Positions 1-10,534 of a stretch of DNA of 63,580 nt are shown here, piece after piece; the stretch's first letter is position 1; each line of letters starts with the position of its first letter. This DNA is from Mesostigma viride. Its lineage: Eukaryota; Streptophyta; Mesostigmatophyceae; Mesostigmatales; Mesostigmataceae. Below the pieces are notes generated by a model. It did not search any database and was not told where the DNA came from. It saw only the letters and a list, made by a program, of their open reading frames with translations. A program made the position numbers and the translations under genes. The stretch lies in the NCBI GenBank assembly GCA_009746045.1, contig RPFO01000992.1:1-63580 (forward strand). Direction: 5' to 3'.

Positions 1-440
1 GCAGGGACTACCAGTATGGTAGATTCGCCTGGGCACTGTCGGTACTTAGGATGAGAGCGGTTGGTTGGGTTGGCATACATCCGGACAAGGCCAACTTCCG
101 TATAAAGGAGAGCGGGTAGCGGATGTTCACGGTATTGGACATGCCGGACTTGTTTGCTCGAAGCTAGGCAGGCCAGGGGCTGGAATAAGCCAGTCTTTCT
201 TGTTGATGAACATTGGTTTTGGCTAAAATGTATTCTCAATTTTATTTGTGAATAACCAAATCTTGTTAAGGCGTTATGTCATAAAGGTCGGTAGGAACTG
301 CTCTTGCAACGGGTGGCTGCCAGTGGGGCAAGCCCACATATCATCTTCCGTAGGTGGCATATCTCACACATGATTACTGCTGATAGTGGATGCATTCCAA
401 GTAGCGGTAATGACCAGTCCAGGATGATATGGCACGCAAA
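1..440. other. Unassigned sequence at left edge, probably non-viral
   Basis: No open frame here resembles a viral protein, and base composition is more even than in the viral genes. Helicase-like coding on the minus strand can be followed only down to about 440, so an insertion or rearrangement breakpoint probably lies near there. No inverted repeat or target duplication can be assigned because the other end, if any, is outside the window. Confidence 0.4.
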
Positions 441-1555
441 CGCGACAGCCCGCGTTGAAAGACGAGTACAGGTAGTGCTTCTCGTTCGGGTGTTCGTGAT
501 CGTGTCCGCGATCTCCTTCATCTTCGGCGACAGCCGCGGCAAGGCCTGCAGCAACTTCGCCCCCGACAGGTGCGACAAACGGAGTCCGTTCGTCGCCCTC
601 CGCGCCTCGTACAGGAACCGCTCGTTGTCACTGCTCACCTCCTTGGCCGTTTTCAGGCGGCGCGCAACGCCGCGCGCTGTTCCGCGCTCATCGACGTCGG
701 GTGGAGGGCGTCCGGGTTCAACCTCGGGTACACAGACGTGTCCCCCGCGTAATCCACGTACGAACACAGGCCCGCGTACGCGGACAAGGGGGAGTCGGGG
801 CCCACCGGCGAACCCTTGATCATGGACAGCAGCCACGAGATCTCTCGCTCCGTGTCCCCCGGCGTCCCGCTCAGGATGACCATGTACAGTCCCTGCGTCC
901 GTTTCGACGGCTTGTCCAGCAACTCGCGGAGTGCGTCGTGTTCGGCCGCTTGGCCGGGCAGGGGACGGAACAGGTTCTGCACCTCGTCCATGATCAGCAC
1001 CGCGTCGCGCAAAAGGTCCGGGTCCGCGTGGCGGTTCGGGCGATGCGCGCCCGTCTCGTGCGCCAATTGGGGGAAACTCATGATCCGACCTCCGCCCACG
1101 CGCGATCGGATGGCCCTCGTCGCCTCCGCGGGCGTCATCCCCTCGAAACGGGGAAACAGGGCCGCGCACTTGCCGTACTCCTCGATCGAGTTGTTGCTCG
1201 CGTTCTCGCGGCTCGTGGCCAGGTAGATGGGCCGATCCGTGTCCCAGAACGCGTCGATCGCACCCAAGGCCGTGCACGTCTTCCCGGACCCCGTCGAGTG
1301 CCACGCCAGGAACCCGCGGTGTTTGCTCCCGTGTTCGGCCACGTACCGCAGGTACATGTTGACGACGGCCTGCTGCGGGGCCTGCTTGAAGTCCCCCGTC
1401 GTCTGGGAACACGAGTTCTTGCCCACCGCGCGGTGGGGAGGGGGCGGCTGGCCTCGCACGCGGCCCTCGAAGTAGTCCTTGACGAACACCTGCGTCGTCG
1501 ACGGTCGTTCCGTTTCCGCGTTCGGCCAATTCCGTGGTAGCGGGTGTACGGGCAT
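440..1555 (-). pseudogene. SF2 (D11-like) DNA/RNA helicase, truncated and frameshifted
   Basis: The N-terminal ~300 codons (1555 to about 655) are open and carry a Walker A motif (WHSTGSGKTCTALGAI, around residue 85) and a Walker B/DEVQ box (LIMDEVQNLF, around residue 190), followed by a motif III-like LSGTP. This is the order seen in giant-virus D6/D11-type SF2 ATPases used in transcription. Near 655 the frame shifts to one reading RATNGLRLSHLSGAKLLQ then SPKMKEIADTI. A further shift near 500 leads to EKHYLYSSFNAGCR, the usual start of the second RecA-like domain. Coding then stops, so most of the C-terminal helicase domain is lost. The start is the ATG at 1555, just after an AT-rich gap shared with the divergent gene. 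Confidence 0.75.
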
Positions 1556-1611
1556 CGTTTAGAGTATACGCGGCATTTATTTCCGATGTCTAAGTAGAAT
1601 TACATCGCGCG
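1556..1611. promoter_or_regulatory. AT-rich divergent promoter gap
   Basis: This 56-bp gap separates two divergent start codons (1555 minus, 1612 plus). It holds GTATAC close to the minus start and a TTTATTTCCGAT-like run in the middle, in contrast with the GC-rich coding on both sides. Similar GTATA or TATATA islands lie just before several other viral genes in the window. The promoter role is inferred from position and composition. Confidence 0.4.
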
Positions 1612-3535
1612 ATGACGTCGATCGACAAAGTCGAAAAGGACATCCAATCCGAAGACCCGAACAGGGTGTTGGAAGCCATCGCGCAGCACAAGGATCTCGT
1701 GAAGAGTTTGAGTCACACCGCCGCGATCCACATCCGCAACGCGATGATGAAGGCGGCCGTCCTCGCCGGCGTGGAAAAGAGTGAGAACAGGCGGTACGCG
1801 GACGGACACCAGGTCGTGTACGAGCGGCTGAGGGACGCCGCGAAGGAGTTCGGACGTGTCTGGAAAAAAGGGCAGGTGCCCACGTGGGTCTCTGACAAGT
1901 TCCGGGACATGAGTTCCAGTTTCCTGACCATGGACATCCAGCGCGCGCTGCGATACGAGGGGGATCTCGACACGAAAGAGGCCAACGCGGCGATGGGATG
2001 GGACGGAACGCCCCCGCCGGTTCCTGAGATCGATCCGCTCTCGGGGAGGAAGACCGGACGCACGGTGCCCAAGTTCTGGGTATGGGGCGTCTTCGAAGGG
2101 GCCGGGGTCGAGCCGTTGTCCTTGCAGGGTCGTTTGAAGGCCATTCGATTGTACATGGAGACCATGTCCGCCTCCAACGCCTCCGCCGCCAAGAAACTGG
2201 CGTGGGCGAGGAACTACGACCTCCTCGGGCAATCGAAAGAGAGTTCCGTGACCGCTCCGGTCCCGGCGCAGGCGACGGCTCAGTTCGACACGCGGGACTA
2301 TGCCGAGAGTTTCCGGTCGAGGGATCCGCAGAGGTTGATGCACGCCACGAAGCTCGAGATGGCGATGAAAGAGGTCGGCGTGGACGCGTTGACCTTGCAC
2401 GAGGCCATCCCGAAAGACGAGAGGATCAAGTGCATGCGAGACGCCTTGATCAAGGCGGCCGCCGCCAGAGGCGAGGAGTTGGCGGTCAAAGGGGACCTCG
2501 ACAAGGCCGGTCTGTTCGACGAGTTGTTGGCGCGGGCCGGCGCGCTGGGTTACGTCGGCGGCGAAGGCGTGCGTGCTTTGCGCGCGTACCGCGACATGGT
2601 CCGTGATTGGCTCACGCCCGGCGCGGCGTTGGCCGCGTTGCGGATGGAGAAGGAGACCATGTCCAGGAAAGGCGACGCCGAGATGACGGACGGTCCTGTC
2701 GACACCGTCGCGGTGCTGAACCCCGACACGGGGCGGCCTACGAGGGCCGTCAGGCCCGTGTCGTGGGCGTGGCACTGGATGGGCTTGTCGGGGATCCCCG
2801 GGCTCGCGATGAACAAGCGCGTCGAGAAAGTGGAGGCGGCGCGGGATCCGGAAGCGACGAAACTCGCGTGGTCGTTGCATTACCAGGTCCGCTCGACGGA
2901 GCCGTCCAGGGTCGACGTCGCTGCCGGTCCTCCCGCAGTCGCCCCACCCCCCCGTGATGGAAGAGACGGCCCAGGTGGCCGAACAGGCGCAGGTCAAGGC
3001 GGAGGAGGCGATCGTGAATCAGCCGACGCCCGACAAGGTGTCCGTGAAGGATCTCGACGGCACGCTCGTCGACGTCCGATGCGGGGCGCGGACGCGATGG
3101 CCAGCTCTCTCGTGGACATGTGGAAAACGGGGCAGTTCAAGGTCATCCCTCGCGACTCGTTTGCTTTCGCCAAATGCCACGCGGCCTCCGACGCGCTGCG
3201 ATCCAAGTTCGAGGACCCCGCCAACGCGTTGACGGCGGACGTTCGCAGAAGAAGATCGCGGACTACGTCCGGGGTCTGCGAGCCACGGGGAGTCCCGCCG
3301 ACCTGGAGATGGCGCGCCAGTTCGCGACCGGTTCGCGGAGGTCGGACTCTTCGCCACTCCGGAGGAGTTGTGGCAGCTTTCCGCGCCGGCCGATCCGTCC
3401 GCGGCCGTACCGAGGAGTCGGCGACGACCGAGAAGAAGGAAGACGGGTACCGTACCGAAAACATCGTCGCGGTCGCAGGGATCCTCGTGGTCGTCGTCGC
3501 GCTCGTCTCGGCGTTCTTGTTCTCCAGGAAGTAGG
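1612..3535 (+). pseudogene. Large unrecognised viral protein with C-terminal membrane anchor, frameshifted
   Basis: The frame opens at the ATG at 1612 and reads cleanly for about 445 codons. The protein is helical and charged, with two similar halves: residues ~10-170 and ~230-400 share SRDPQRLMHATK/EDPNRVLEAIAQHK-like starts and WxWxxxG(L/V)xG segments, which suggests an internal duplication. From about 2950 coding moves between frames (MEETAQVAEQAQVKAEEA, then ADAMASSLVDMWKTGQFKV, then KKIADYVRGLRATG). It returns to the first frame for a C-terminal transmembrane helix (NIVAVAGILVVVVALVSAFL) before the stop at 3535. I count at least four frame changes after 2950. Function is unknown; a membrane-anchored virion or assembly protein is plausible. 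The anchored protein at 37900 has a broadly similar style but no clear homology by eye. Confidence 0.55.
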
Positions 3536-3640
3536 ATAAATATCTGCGCTATCGTTGATCGTGGCCCCTCGATGGTGGTGCTGCTCCCGCCCGAGTCTAG
3601 CCGAGCCGATTTTTCTTCTGCGACAACTTCGAGGATCCAG

Positions 3641-4011
3641 ATGAACAGTGCCGGAAACGTGACGCGTGGCGTGACCGAGGAGAACGTCCGCAACTCCGCT
3701 CGCGCCAGGATCGCCAAGCCGGCGGCGGGCGGATTCTTCTCGAGCCCTCTGTTCATCGCGATCGCCGCGGTCGCGGTCATCGCGATCGTCATCTGGAAAC
3801 CGTGGAGCGCGCGTTCCGGCGACGGAGGCGGCGGCGGCGAGTGCGTCACCGGGATGGTGTGCGGGTCCGAGACCGCCCTTCGTACGGCGGCGGCGGCGGG
3901 TCTTCGCACAGCACGCAGGCCTTCCGCATGGGACAGGCCTCCGGAGTGACGAGCGGGATGCTGTCGGGCGACTACGATTCGACCTTCTCCGCTCTCCTGA
4001 ACGCGCCCTGA
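3641..4011 (+). CDS. Small single-pass membrane protein (frameshifted)
   Basis: The ATG at 3641 opens a short protein with a polar N-terminus and one transmembrane helix (SSPLFIAIAAVAVIAIVIW, residues ~34-52). A glycine-rich linker with two cysteines follows (GGGGECVTGMVC). Around 3880-3890 the frame must change by one base to continue into SSHSTQAFRMGQASG and end at the stop at 4009-4011 after DSTFSALLNAP. The old frame otherwise runs into low-complexity alanine/arginine. Small tail-anchored proteins like this are common virion membrane components in giant viruses; no family is recognised. Confidence 0.5.
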
Positions 4012-4061
4012 TAAAATTGTGTCCTGTATCTATAATGCCCCCAGCGCGTCTGCGTTAACCG

Positions 4062-4629
4062 ATGTCTCCGGGGCGCCGACGAACTGAAGACCGCCACCAC
4101 GGCGGCCGACGCTGCCGCCGACGCGAAGAAGACGACTGAGATCGCCAAGGAAATCGAGAGGCTTCAGGCTCTCCAAAAGGCCGAGCAGGCCAGCGCGGCC
4201 GGCAAGTCGGCGGACGCCGTCAGCGAGGCCGCCTCGAAGAGTTTCAGGGAGAGAGCGACCGACTTTGCGAGGCGGTACGGCGTGGAGGCCGTCGGAGGGG
4301 CTTTCGCCACCGTCGCCGGCATGTTGATCGTGAACTCTGTGTTCAACAAGAACGACGATAAGGAAGGAGGCGCGGGGGATGGGACGGGCGCGGGGGACGA
4401 AGAGGAGGGCGGCGGGTCTATCGCCGACAAAATCAAGAGTGTCATAATTGTCCTGTTGGTCATTACGGTCGTAATTGGAATCATTTATTATTCTTGGAAA
4501 AAACGTACGGATTCATCCGCAGGAACAAACGTAACCGTGCAAGCCAACTTCGAGCCTATGCCATACAACATGCCGTACTACGCTCCTCCCCTACCGCTAG
4601 CAATATGCCGTTCAACAGGACGGCGATGA
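4062..4629 (+). CDS. Small membrane protein with alanine-rich helical N-terminus (frameshifted at both ends)
   Basis: A helical, alanine/lysine-rich segment (ELKTATTAADAAADAKKTTE onward) is open from 4081 and runs into the ATG-containing frame at 4282. It is followed by an acidic glycine-rich linker and a strong transmembrane helix (SVIIVLLVITVVIGIIYY). The nearest upstream ATG, at 4062, is one base out of frame, so a small indel near 4065-4080 is likely. The C-terminus after PYYAPPLPL also looks shifted. It forms a run of three membrane-anchored proteins with its two upstream neighbours. No family is recognised. Confidence 0.45.
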
Positions 4630-4637
4630 CAGGGTGA

Positions 4638-6007
4638 TCACTTCACGGGGCAAGCCCCGCCGACACAATCCGAGGCAGCACCCGGCTCCTCGTCCACATG
4701 CATGATGCCTTTGTAGTTCACGGGACGCAGCGACTCCTTGTACGCGTCGAAGCGGGCCTTGGTAACCACTTCCTGGGGCAGGTACGCGTATCCCAGATCG
4801 GCGGCGTTCTTGGTCGGGTCCGCCCGCAGCAAGAACGAGACGCCGACGTACTCGTCCCAATGCGCGTTGAGCCAGTCCAGGATGGACTCGATCTCGGAGG
4901 GGTCGTACGAGATCGTGCAGCTGACGTTTTGCTCGACGTACGAGTTCATCAGGTCGCGGTACCGCTCGAGTTGCTCGACGGCCGTCTCCGTGTTCACCTC
5001 GACCTCCTCCTTCGTCCCGTCCTTGCGCGTCACCCACTTCTTCGTGAAGGGGACGGAGTCGTACGACACCGGGAACGTGACGAGCACGGACTCCGGCTCG
5101 AAGGGCTTGTCCACGATCTTGTACCCCGCGTCCGCGAACCGGGCGACCAGCGGGTCGTGCTTCGAGTACGTGATGTTGTTGAAGATGTACCGCCCGAGCG
5201 GCTTGTGCACTCCCTCGGGCACCTCGCCCCACTGCCGCGTGGACATGATCTTCGACAGGGTCCCGCTGGGCTTGATGCACGTCACGTCTTCGGCAGAGGG
5301 GTCTTCAACTCGTAGGCCATGGAGTACGCCGCGGACACCGCGATGTTCTTCATGCGGCGGTAGTCGTAGGTCTTCAAGTCGGGTCGGGACACGACGCCGG
5401 TCAACCCGACTCCGCATAAACGGAGGAAGAAGTTGTTCAGATGCCACGCTTCTTGCAGGATCTCGTCGCGAAGATCGACGAGTGTCTGGCGATAGTTCAT
5501 GCGCGCGGCAAGGACGAGCGCACGCTCCAGTCCGGCCTTGTCGCCCGCGCGGAATGCCGCCAGGTTGATCTCCGACAGATTGCAGAAGCTCTTGTTCCCC
5601 AACAGAATCTCGCAGCACGGATTCACGCCCTTCGTCCACGGCGCCCGTTTCAGAGCCGATTCGATATTCAGCATGCCGGGCTCGGACCCGCCCGATTCTT
5701 GCATGATCTGGAAGATCTCCTCGAGCTGCGCCCTCGTCGGCTTGGACGAGAAGACCAGACTGTTGTTCGACTGCTCGCGATGGGAATTCTCAATCCACCA
5801 ATCCTTTTTCGCGTAGGCGAACTCTTTCCACTCCGCCGAGCCGTACTCGCATAGCGCGATCTCCGCCGAACGACGGCTACTCAACATCGTTCCGAGGTGG
5901 TTCACGATATCCACGATGTCCATCTTCGACAAGAGCTGGTCCGCGCGTTTGGACATCAGCCGGGCGATCTTCTCGAAAGCCCGCGCGATCTGCGCGTCGC
6001 CAGAACT
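4638..6007 (-). pseudogene. nrdJ: Class II (adenosylcobalamin-dependent) ribonucleotide reductase, C-terminal part
   Basis: Class II RNR reduces ribonucleoside triphosphates using a thiyl radical generated from adenosylcobalamin. This piece resembles the monomeric Lactobacillus-type enzyme (RTPR). It has RRSAEIAL near its start, the active-site block VNPCCEI...FCNLSEIN (thiyl Cys, catalytic Glu and partner Cys), the phosphate-binding TCIKPSGTLSK, and the C-terminal redox pair DCVGGACPVK. The frame shifts once near 5285-5300: the upstream frame ends YELKTPLPKT and the downstream frame starts AEDVTCIKPSGT. Upstream, the coding sequence meets a GT-AG-bounded insert at 6008. Not counting insertions the gene totals about 670 codons, slightly short of the ~740 usual for the family. 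Giant viruses normally encode class I RNR, so this is unusual. Confidence 0.9.
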
Positions 6008-6637
6008 CTGCAAACCGCCAAAAATAATGTGCATAGTGGGTATGATAAGAATGAAAACCGCCACGGCCACCAAGCGTGCCAAACGAACGCGACCCGCGCG
6101 CCGACCGCGCAAACATCGCGTGAGGGCGGACAACGAGGGCGGCACGGCCGAGGCCGGCGCGGCCAAGTCCGGCGCGGCCAAGTCCGGCGCGGCCAAACGC
6201 GGCCGTGCCCCCAATTCCGCAAGCCCATGCGAGGGTGGCGACCTTCACGGAAATGTTAGACTTGTCCAACGAAGACATCGACAAGGCGTTCGAACGCGAA
6301 CTACAGATCGAGAGAATGGCAAAAGACTTCACCAAGTCCGAGTTGAAAAAACGCGGCGTTCCTAAATCGGACATATCCAAAGAGGTGAATCAGGGGCAAC
6401 GCAATGTGCGCAAATTGATGCTAGACACGACGCTGTTCACTGATCGCGGATTGGCCGACAGGCGGAAAGGGATGGTGGCTTTTGATGCAAGGGAAAGGGA
6501 GCGAAAGCGAAAGTTCGATCAGAACAGACTCGACGCCATTTACACCGCTAACATGAAAAGCATTTACGGGAGCAAGAAAAGGAAGAAACAGGATGACTTG
6601 TTCCTGGCCGAGTTGTTGAAAAATTAGACGGACCCAC
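6008..6637 (-). other. 630-bp insertion in the RNR gene with GT-AG ends (intron-like)
   Basis: Read on the RNR (minus) strand, the upstream coding sequence ends ERLAGYCWQ followed by CAG|GTGGGT, and coding resumes after TTTGCAG| with SSGDAQIARAF. Removing exactly 6008-6637 joins CAG to AGT in frame and gives a block that aligns residue for residue with the FGGTASG region of RTPR. The ends match spliceosomal donor and acceptor consensus. Almost the whole insert is filled by a gene on the opposite strand (6051-6627). It may be a spliceosomal intron, or a gene cassette that uses splice-like ends. No group I intron or intein motifs were seen. Confidence 0.6.
6051..6627 (+). CDS. Basic protein nested antisense inside the RNR insertion
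   Basis: The ATG at 6051 starts a lysine/arginine-rich tail (KRAKRTRPARRPRKHR) followed by four AAKSG/AAKRG repeats, resembling histone H1-like or viral DNA-binding tails. A one-base change in the C-run near 6210 is needed to enter the second frame. That frame reads a charged helical domain (MLDLSNEDIDKAFEREL..., KSELKKRGVPKSDISK..., SKKRKKQDDLFLAELLKN) to the stop at 6627. The second half is less GC-rich than neighbouring viral genes. The gene leaves only 43 and 10 bp of the host insertion unfilled. No nuclease or transposase motif is visible, and no family is recognised. Confidence 0.55.
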
Positions 6638-6772
6638 CTGCCAACAATATCCCGCCAGTCGCTCGCCGGCGGGTCTGATCTCTGTCAGGTCGATGATCAA
6701 TGTCTTGGCGGGGAACTTTCCCGCCATCAGTTTGCCCGCCGCCTTGGCCCACGCGATCGCCGAGTCGCCCAC
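6638..6772 (-). pseudogene. nrdJ: Class II ribonucleotide reductase, internal fragment between two insertions
   Basis: This 135-bp piece encodes VGDSAIAWAKAAGKLM...TLIIDLTEIRPAGERLAGYCWQ, matching the LILDLSDIRPYGAEIHG region of RTPR. On its N-terminal side it meets the 8.5-kb transposon at the duplicated CAC (6770-6772). On its C-terminal side it meets the GT-AG insert at 6637. The first codon (GTG) is the target duplication itself and is in frame with the N-terminal piece at 15266. Confidence 0.85.
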
Positions 6773-6804
6773 CCCTGCCAGCCGTTAAGAATGTACTCCA
6801 GCAC
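6773..6804. repeat. Left terminal inverted repeat of the 8.5-kb transposon
   Basis: This 32-bp end pairs with the reverse complement of 15234-15265, differing only at positions 5 and 12 (G versus A). The shared core contains TTAAGAATGTACTCCAGCAC. Just inside, both ends carry AAGTACATTTT/AAAATGTACTT words that recur in the internal palindrome. Confidence 0.85.
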
Positions 6805-7571
6805 AAGTACATTTTGAGTTTTTCCAAGTTTCTTGTTTTTTGCTTGTTTCAAGTTCAGTTTTGCATAAAAAGTGTCCCCATAGCCCCTGGATCTCATCTG
6901 GAGGTAGTTGAACTAGTATATGCTACAATATACTAGGTTGTACTATTTTCTACTACATTTATACTATAATGTACTAAATTGAACTACATCTGAACTAAGT
7001 GTAACTGTGATTGATGCCCCTGTAACGTCTCCCAATGCTCAATAACAGGTCTGGCCACCATTGGTGACCTCCTAGAGCCATTCACAGCTGCATTTCGTGG
7101 ATCACCGCACAAAAAAAAAATGTTTTACTTAGCCTTATCAACATGGGAATGAGGGCTTTGGTGTGCAAACATGCATGTGTGCTAAAAATTGGACATTCTG
7201 ACACTGCGCGAGAGTCTGGTAATACTTAAGCACTTCAGGTCATGATCGAAGTATAGAATGAACTGATGCAAGCAATCAAGCATTATGCAAGGAATGGAAT
7301 GCTGCAATGAATTTTAGCAGTAATACTTGCAACTAGGGAACACACGATAAAGTCACGAATCTGACATGCATTGTGCCGTCATGGCACATGCATGAACATG
7401 TACACGAACAGAGGATCACGCTGACGCCCACGTGCACGCGCATGGCAATCCCCATGCCCCCCCCCCCACACACACACACAAGCCCCAACTCCAAACATTG
7501 CACCAATGACCCACCCACCCAAACCCAACCCCAGCCCCCCTGACCCACCCAACGCCCATGCACACGCCCAT
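6805..7571. other. Left subterminal region of the transposon, no gene seen
   Basis: This AT-richer sequence is full of TACTA/TGTACTA words between about 6915 and 7000, probably subterminal repeats. No ORF looks coding. From about 7450 it grades into CA- and C-rich low complexity. Confidence 0.5.
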
Positions 7572-7800
7572 GCCCCCCCCCCCGCCCCCGCCCCGCCCCC
7601 GCCCCGCCCCCGCCCGCCCCCGCCCCGCCCCGCCCCCGCCCCCGCCCCCCCCGCCCCCCGCCCCGCCCCCGCCCCCCCCCGCCCCGCCCCCGCCCCCGCC
7701 CCCCGCCCCCCCCCGCCCCGCCCCCGCCCCCCCGCCCCCGCCCCGCCCCCGCCCGCCCCCGCCCCCGCCCCCCCCGCCCCGCCCCGCCCCCGCCCCCCCC
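7572..7800. repeat. C-rich CCCCCGCC low-complexity tract
   Basis: About 230 bp made almost entirely of C runs broken by single G residues. It is open in many frames purely because of composition, so the proline- and glycine-rich ORFs over it are artefacts. The G-rich complementary strand could form quadruplexes. Confidence 0.9.
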
Positions 7801-7837
7801 ATGCCCATGCCCCTGCCCCCGCATCCGCCCATTCTCA

Positions 7838-8996
7838 CCCACGCCCACGCCCACGCCCACGCCCACGCCCACGCCCACGCCCATGCCCACGCCCACGCCC
7901 ACGCCCACGCCACGCCCACGCCCACGCCCACGCCCACGCCCACGCCCACGCCCACGCCCACGCCCACGCCCACGCCCACGCCCACGCCCACGCCCACGCC
8001 CACGCCCACGCCCACGCCCACGCCCACGCCCACGCCCACGCCCACGCCCACGCCCACGCCCACGCCCACGCCCACCCTAGCCTCACCCCTACTCCAAGCC
8101 ACAATTATACCGAAAGCCACAGCCAGAAGTAGAGCGCAGCTGCAACAATAGCAGACGTAGCTGAGACACACACCTACCCACGCCAACGCCCACGCCCACG
8201 CCCACGCCCACGCCAACGCCCACGCCCACGCCCACGCCCACGCCCACGCCCACGCCCACGCCCACGCCCACGCCCACGCCCACGCCCACGCCCACGCCCA
8301 CGCCCACGCCCACGCCCACGCCACGCCCACGCCCACGCCCACGCCACGCCCACGCCCACGCCCACGCCCACGCCCACGCCCACGCGCCACGCCCACGCCC
8401 ACGCCCACGCCCACGCCCACGCCCACGCCCACGCCCACGCCCACGCCCACGCCCACGCCCACGCCCACGCCCACGCCCACGCCCACACCCACGCCCACGC
8501 CCACGCCCACGCCCACGCCCACGCCCACACCCACACCCACGCCCACGCCCACGCCCACACCCACACCCACGCCCACGCCCACGCCCACGCCCACGCCCAC
8601 GCCCACGCCCACGCCCACGCCCACGCCCACTCCCACGCCTACGCTCACGCCCACGCCCACGCCCACGCCCACGCCCATGCCAACGCCCACGCCCACGCCC
8701 ACGCCCACGCCCACGCCCACGCCCACGCCCACGCCCACGCCCACGCCCACGCCCACGCCCACGCCCACGCCCACGCCCACGCCCACGCCCACGCCCACGC
8801 CCACGCCCACGCCCACGCCCACGCCCACGCCCGCGCCCATGCCCACGCTCACGCCCACGCCCACGCCCACGCCCGCGCCTGCGCCCACCCTAGCCTCACC
8901 CCTACTCCAAGCCACAAATGCACCGTAAGCCACAGCCAGAAGTACAGCACAGCAGCGACAATTGCAGACTTAGCCCAGACACACACCTACCCACGT
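7838..8996. repeat. CCCACG hexamer arrays with a duplicated ~105-bp spacer (higher-order repeat)
   Basis: Long perfect runs of CCCACG occupy 7838-8073 and 8176-8885. Each array is followed by a related unique spacer that starts CTAGCCTCACCCCTACTCC and ends ACACACACCTACCCACG (8074-8180 and 8886-8996). The array-plus-spacer unit is therefore itself repeated. Rare variants (CCCACA, CCACG) are scattered through the second array. The Pro-Thr and Val-Gly ORFs over it have no sign of selection. Confidence 0.9.
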
Positions 8997-9156
8997 CAAT
9001 GCCCCTGCCCAGAGACTCGCGGCCTCATCCCACCCCCCTGCACGAACAGTTCCCAAACAAAAGAAAAGGCAAACAAAAGGAACAAGAGTAGCAAGCTGCA
9101 TTGCGAGCACATATGCCAGTTCTGGTGCACATGCCAGGCCGAAAGCAACTCATGAT

Positions 9157-9345
9157 TGCCCCTGCCCCTGCCCCTGCCCCTACCCCTGCCCCTGCCCCTG
9201 CCCCTGCCCCTGCCCCTGCCCCTGCCCCTGCCCTGCCCCTGCCCCTGCCCCTGCCCCTGCCCCTGCCCCTGCCCCTGCCCCTGCCCCTGCCCCTGCCCCT
9301 GCCCCTGCCCCTGCCCCTGCCCCTGCCCCTGCTCCTGCCCCTGCC
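9157..9345. repeat. CCCCTG hexamer array
   Basis: About thirty near-perfect CCCCTG units with one CCTGCC slip near 9229. It is a different hexamer from the CCCACG arrays about 250 bp upstream, which suggests a region prone to C-rich microsatellite birth. Confidence 0.9.
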
Positions 9346-10534
9346 ATCACCATTCTAACCACCACACATTACGAAAAGCAAGAAGAAATTATAATATAAT
9401 AAGAAGAAATTATAAGAAGAAGAAATAATAATAATAAACAAGCACAAAGTTGACTGCACATGCGACTGTACCAGTAGGCACGTAGCAAATTTTAGCTGCA
9501 GCTTCAATTTCAACTTCATTGCAATTGCAAGTGTGACTGCATGTGTAATTGCACTACCAATGCCTAATGCCCACTGCATGTGCCCAGTGCGAATGCAATT
9601 CAAAAGCAACATGCAATCGAAATTACAGCTGAAGCCGGCTATTAACAAAGATATTTAAAGCAGTTGTTAACTACAGAGACCCAATGAAAATGCAAATGCA
9701 ATGAAAAAGCAACAGAAGTTGAAGCCACTGCCACTCTACCTGCCGACAGTAACACCACCGCCAGCACCCACTCATATCCCAACGACAAGGAAATAGAATT
9801 GCCCAAAGCCAGACATACATTGGGACGCATAAGCAAACGGCAACGCAAGCGCACATGCAAATGTATACGCAAAGGCAAAGGCAAACGCAAACGCAAACGC
9901 AAACGCAAGCTTGTCATGTACCTACGCTTAACTGCAAACGCAAACTGTGCACGAAGCAAAAAGATTGGATGGCCAAGATCATGGCAAATACGAGGGCCGA
10001 AAACAATCCAACTTCATCTAAATGTCCGAAATCCTCACGACGTTTCGATGCGCGCTTGAATGTCGAAGGCCTGCGCCGATTATCGATCATAAGTCGAATG
10101 TGTAATTGTCGGCTTATGAGAACTGCTTTGCGACAGTATCACGTCAGGCCGTTCCTGTGCAGCCATTTTCCCTGTGCAGCGGGTGGACAACGTTCACTTT
10201 CCGCATTATTCATGGCTATCGAAGTTAATTCTTACCGACCCCGGCTGCCATGGCCACTGGCCACGCATATCAAGTTCAGGTATTCCCGACCTGTAGCGCA
10301 GCAGATTTCTGTTGGAAGGCATCCTAAGCATCGTGATAAAAGAAATCCGAACAATAGACATTCATGCTGCATCTAAGGACATTATGGCATTTGTATATAC
10401 TGCAAGTACATGTATCGACATTGCCGTGATTGCTAACCCCGACTCACCATGAACAGGAACTTTCCCTCTGCCTCCATGAAATGTACTTCGTGAAATGTAC
10501 TGTAATACATATGATGTACTACGATGATAATCAT
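9346..10534. other. Non-coding part of transposon with short A-rich repeats
   Basis: Contains short AGAAGAAAT repeats (9380-9435), scattered GCAATTGCAA-like words and an AAACGC array around 9870-9910. No convincing gene is visible. A short minus-strand ORF at 10362-10607 is simply the mirrored copy of the start of the ORF at 11075, produced by the adjacent palindrome. Confidence 0.5.

Noticed and set aside
6008-6637. Intein or group I intron in RNR
   Set aside because: The insert is not open on the RNR strand, has no Hint-type Cys/HN ends and no LAGLIDADG or GIY-YIG motif. GT-AG boundaries fit better, though group I RNA structure was not computed.
7416-8933. 505-codon Val-Gly/Trp-Ala frame and overlapping Pro-Thr, Pro-His and Pro-Arg frames
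   Set aside because: Every frame over the CCCACG and CCCCCG repeats is open for compositional reasons; there is no non-repeat protein sequence.
7838-8996. Telomere or CRISPR-like array
   Set aside because: CCCACG is not a known telomere repeat, the array is internal, and there are no regular repeat-spacer units of CRISPR size or cas genes.
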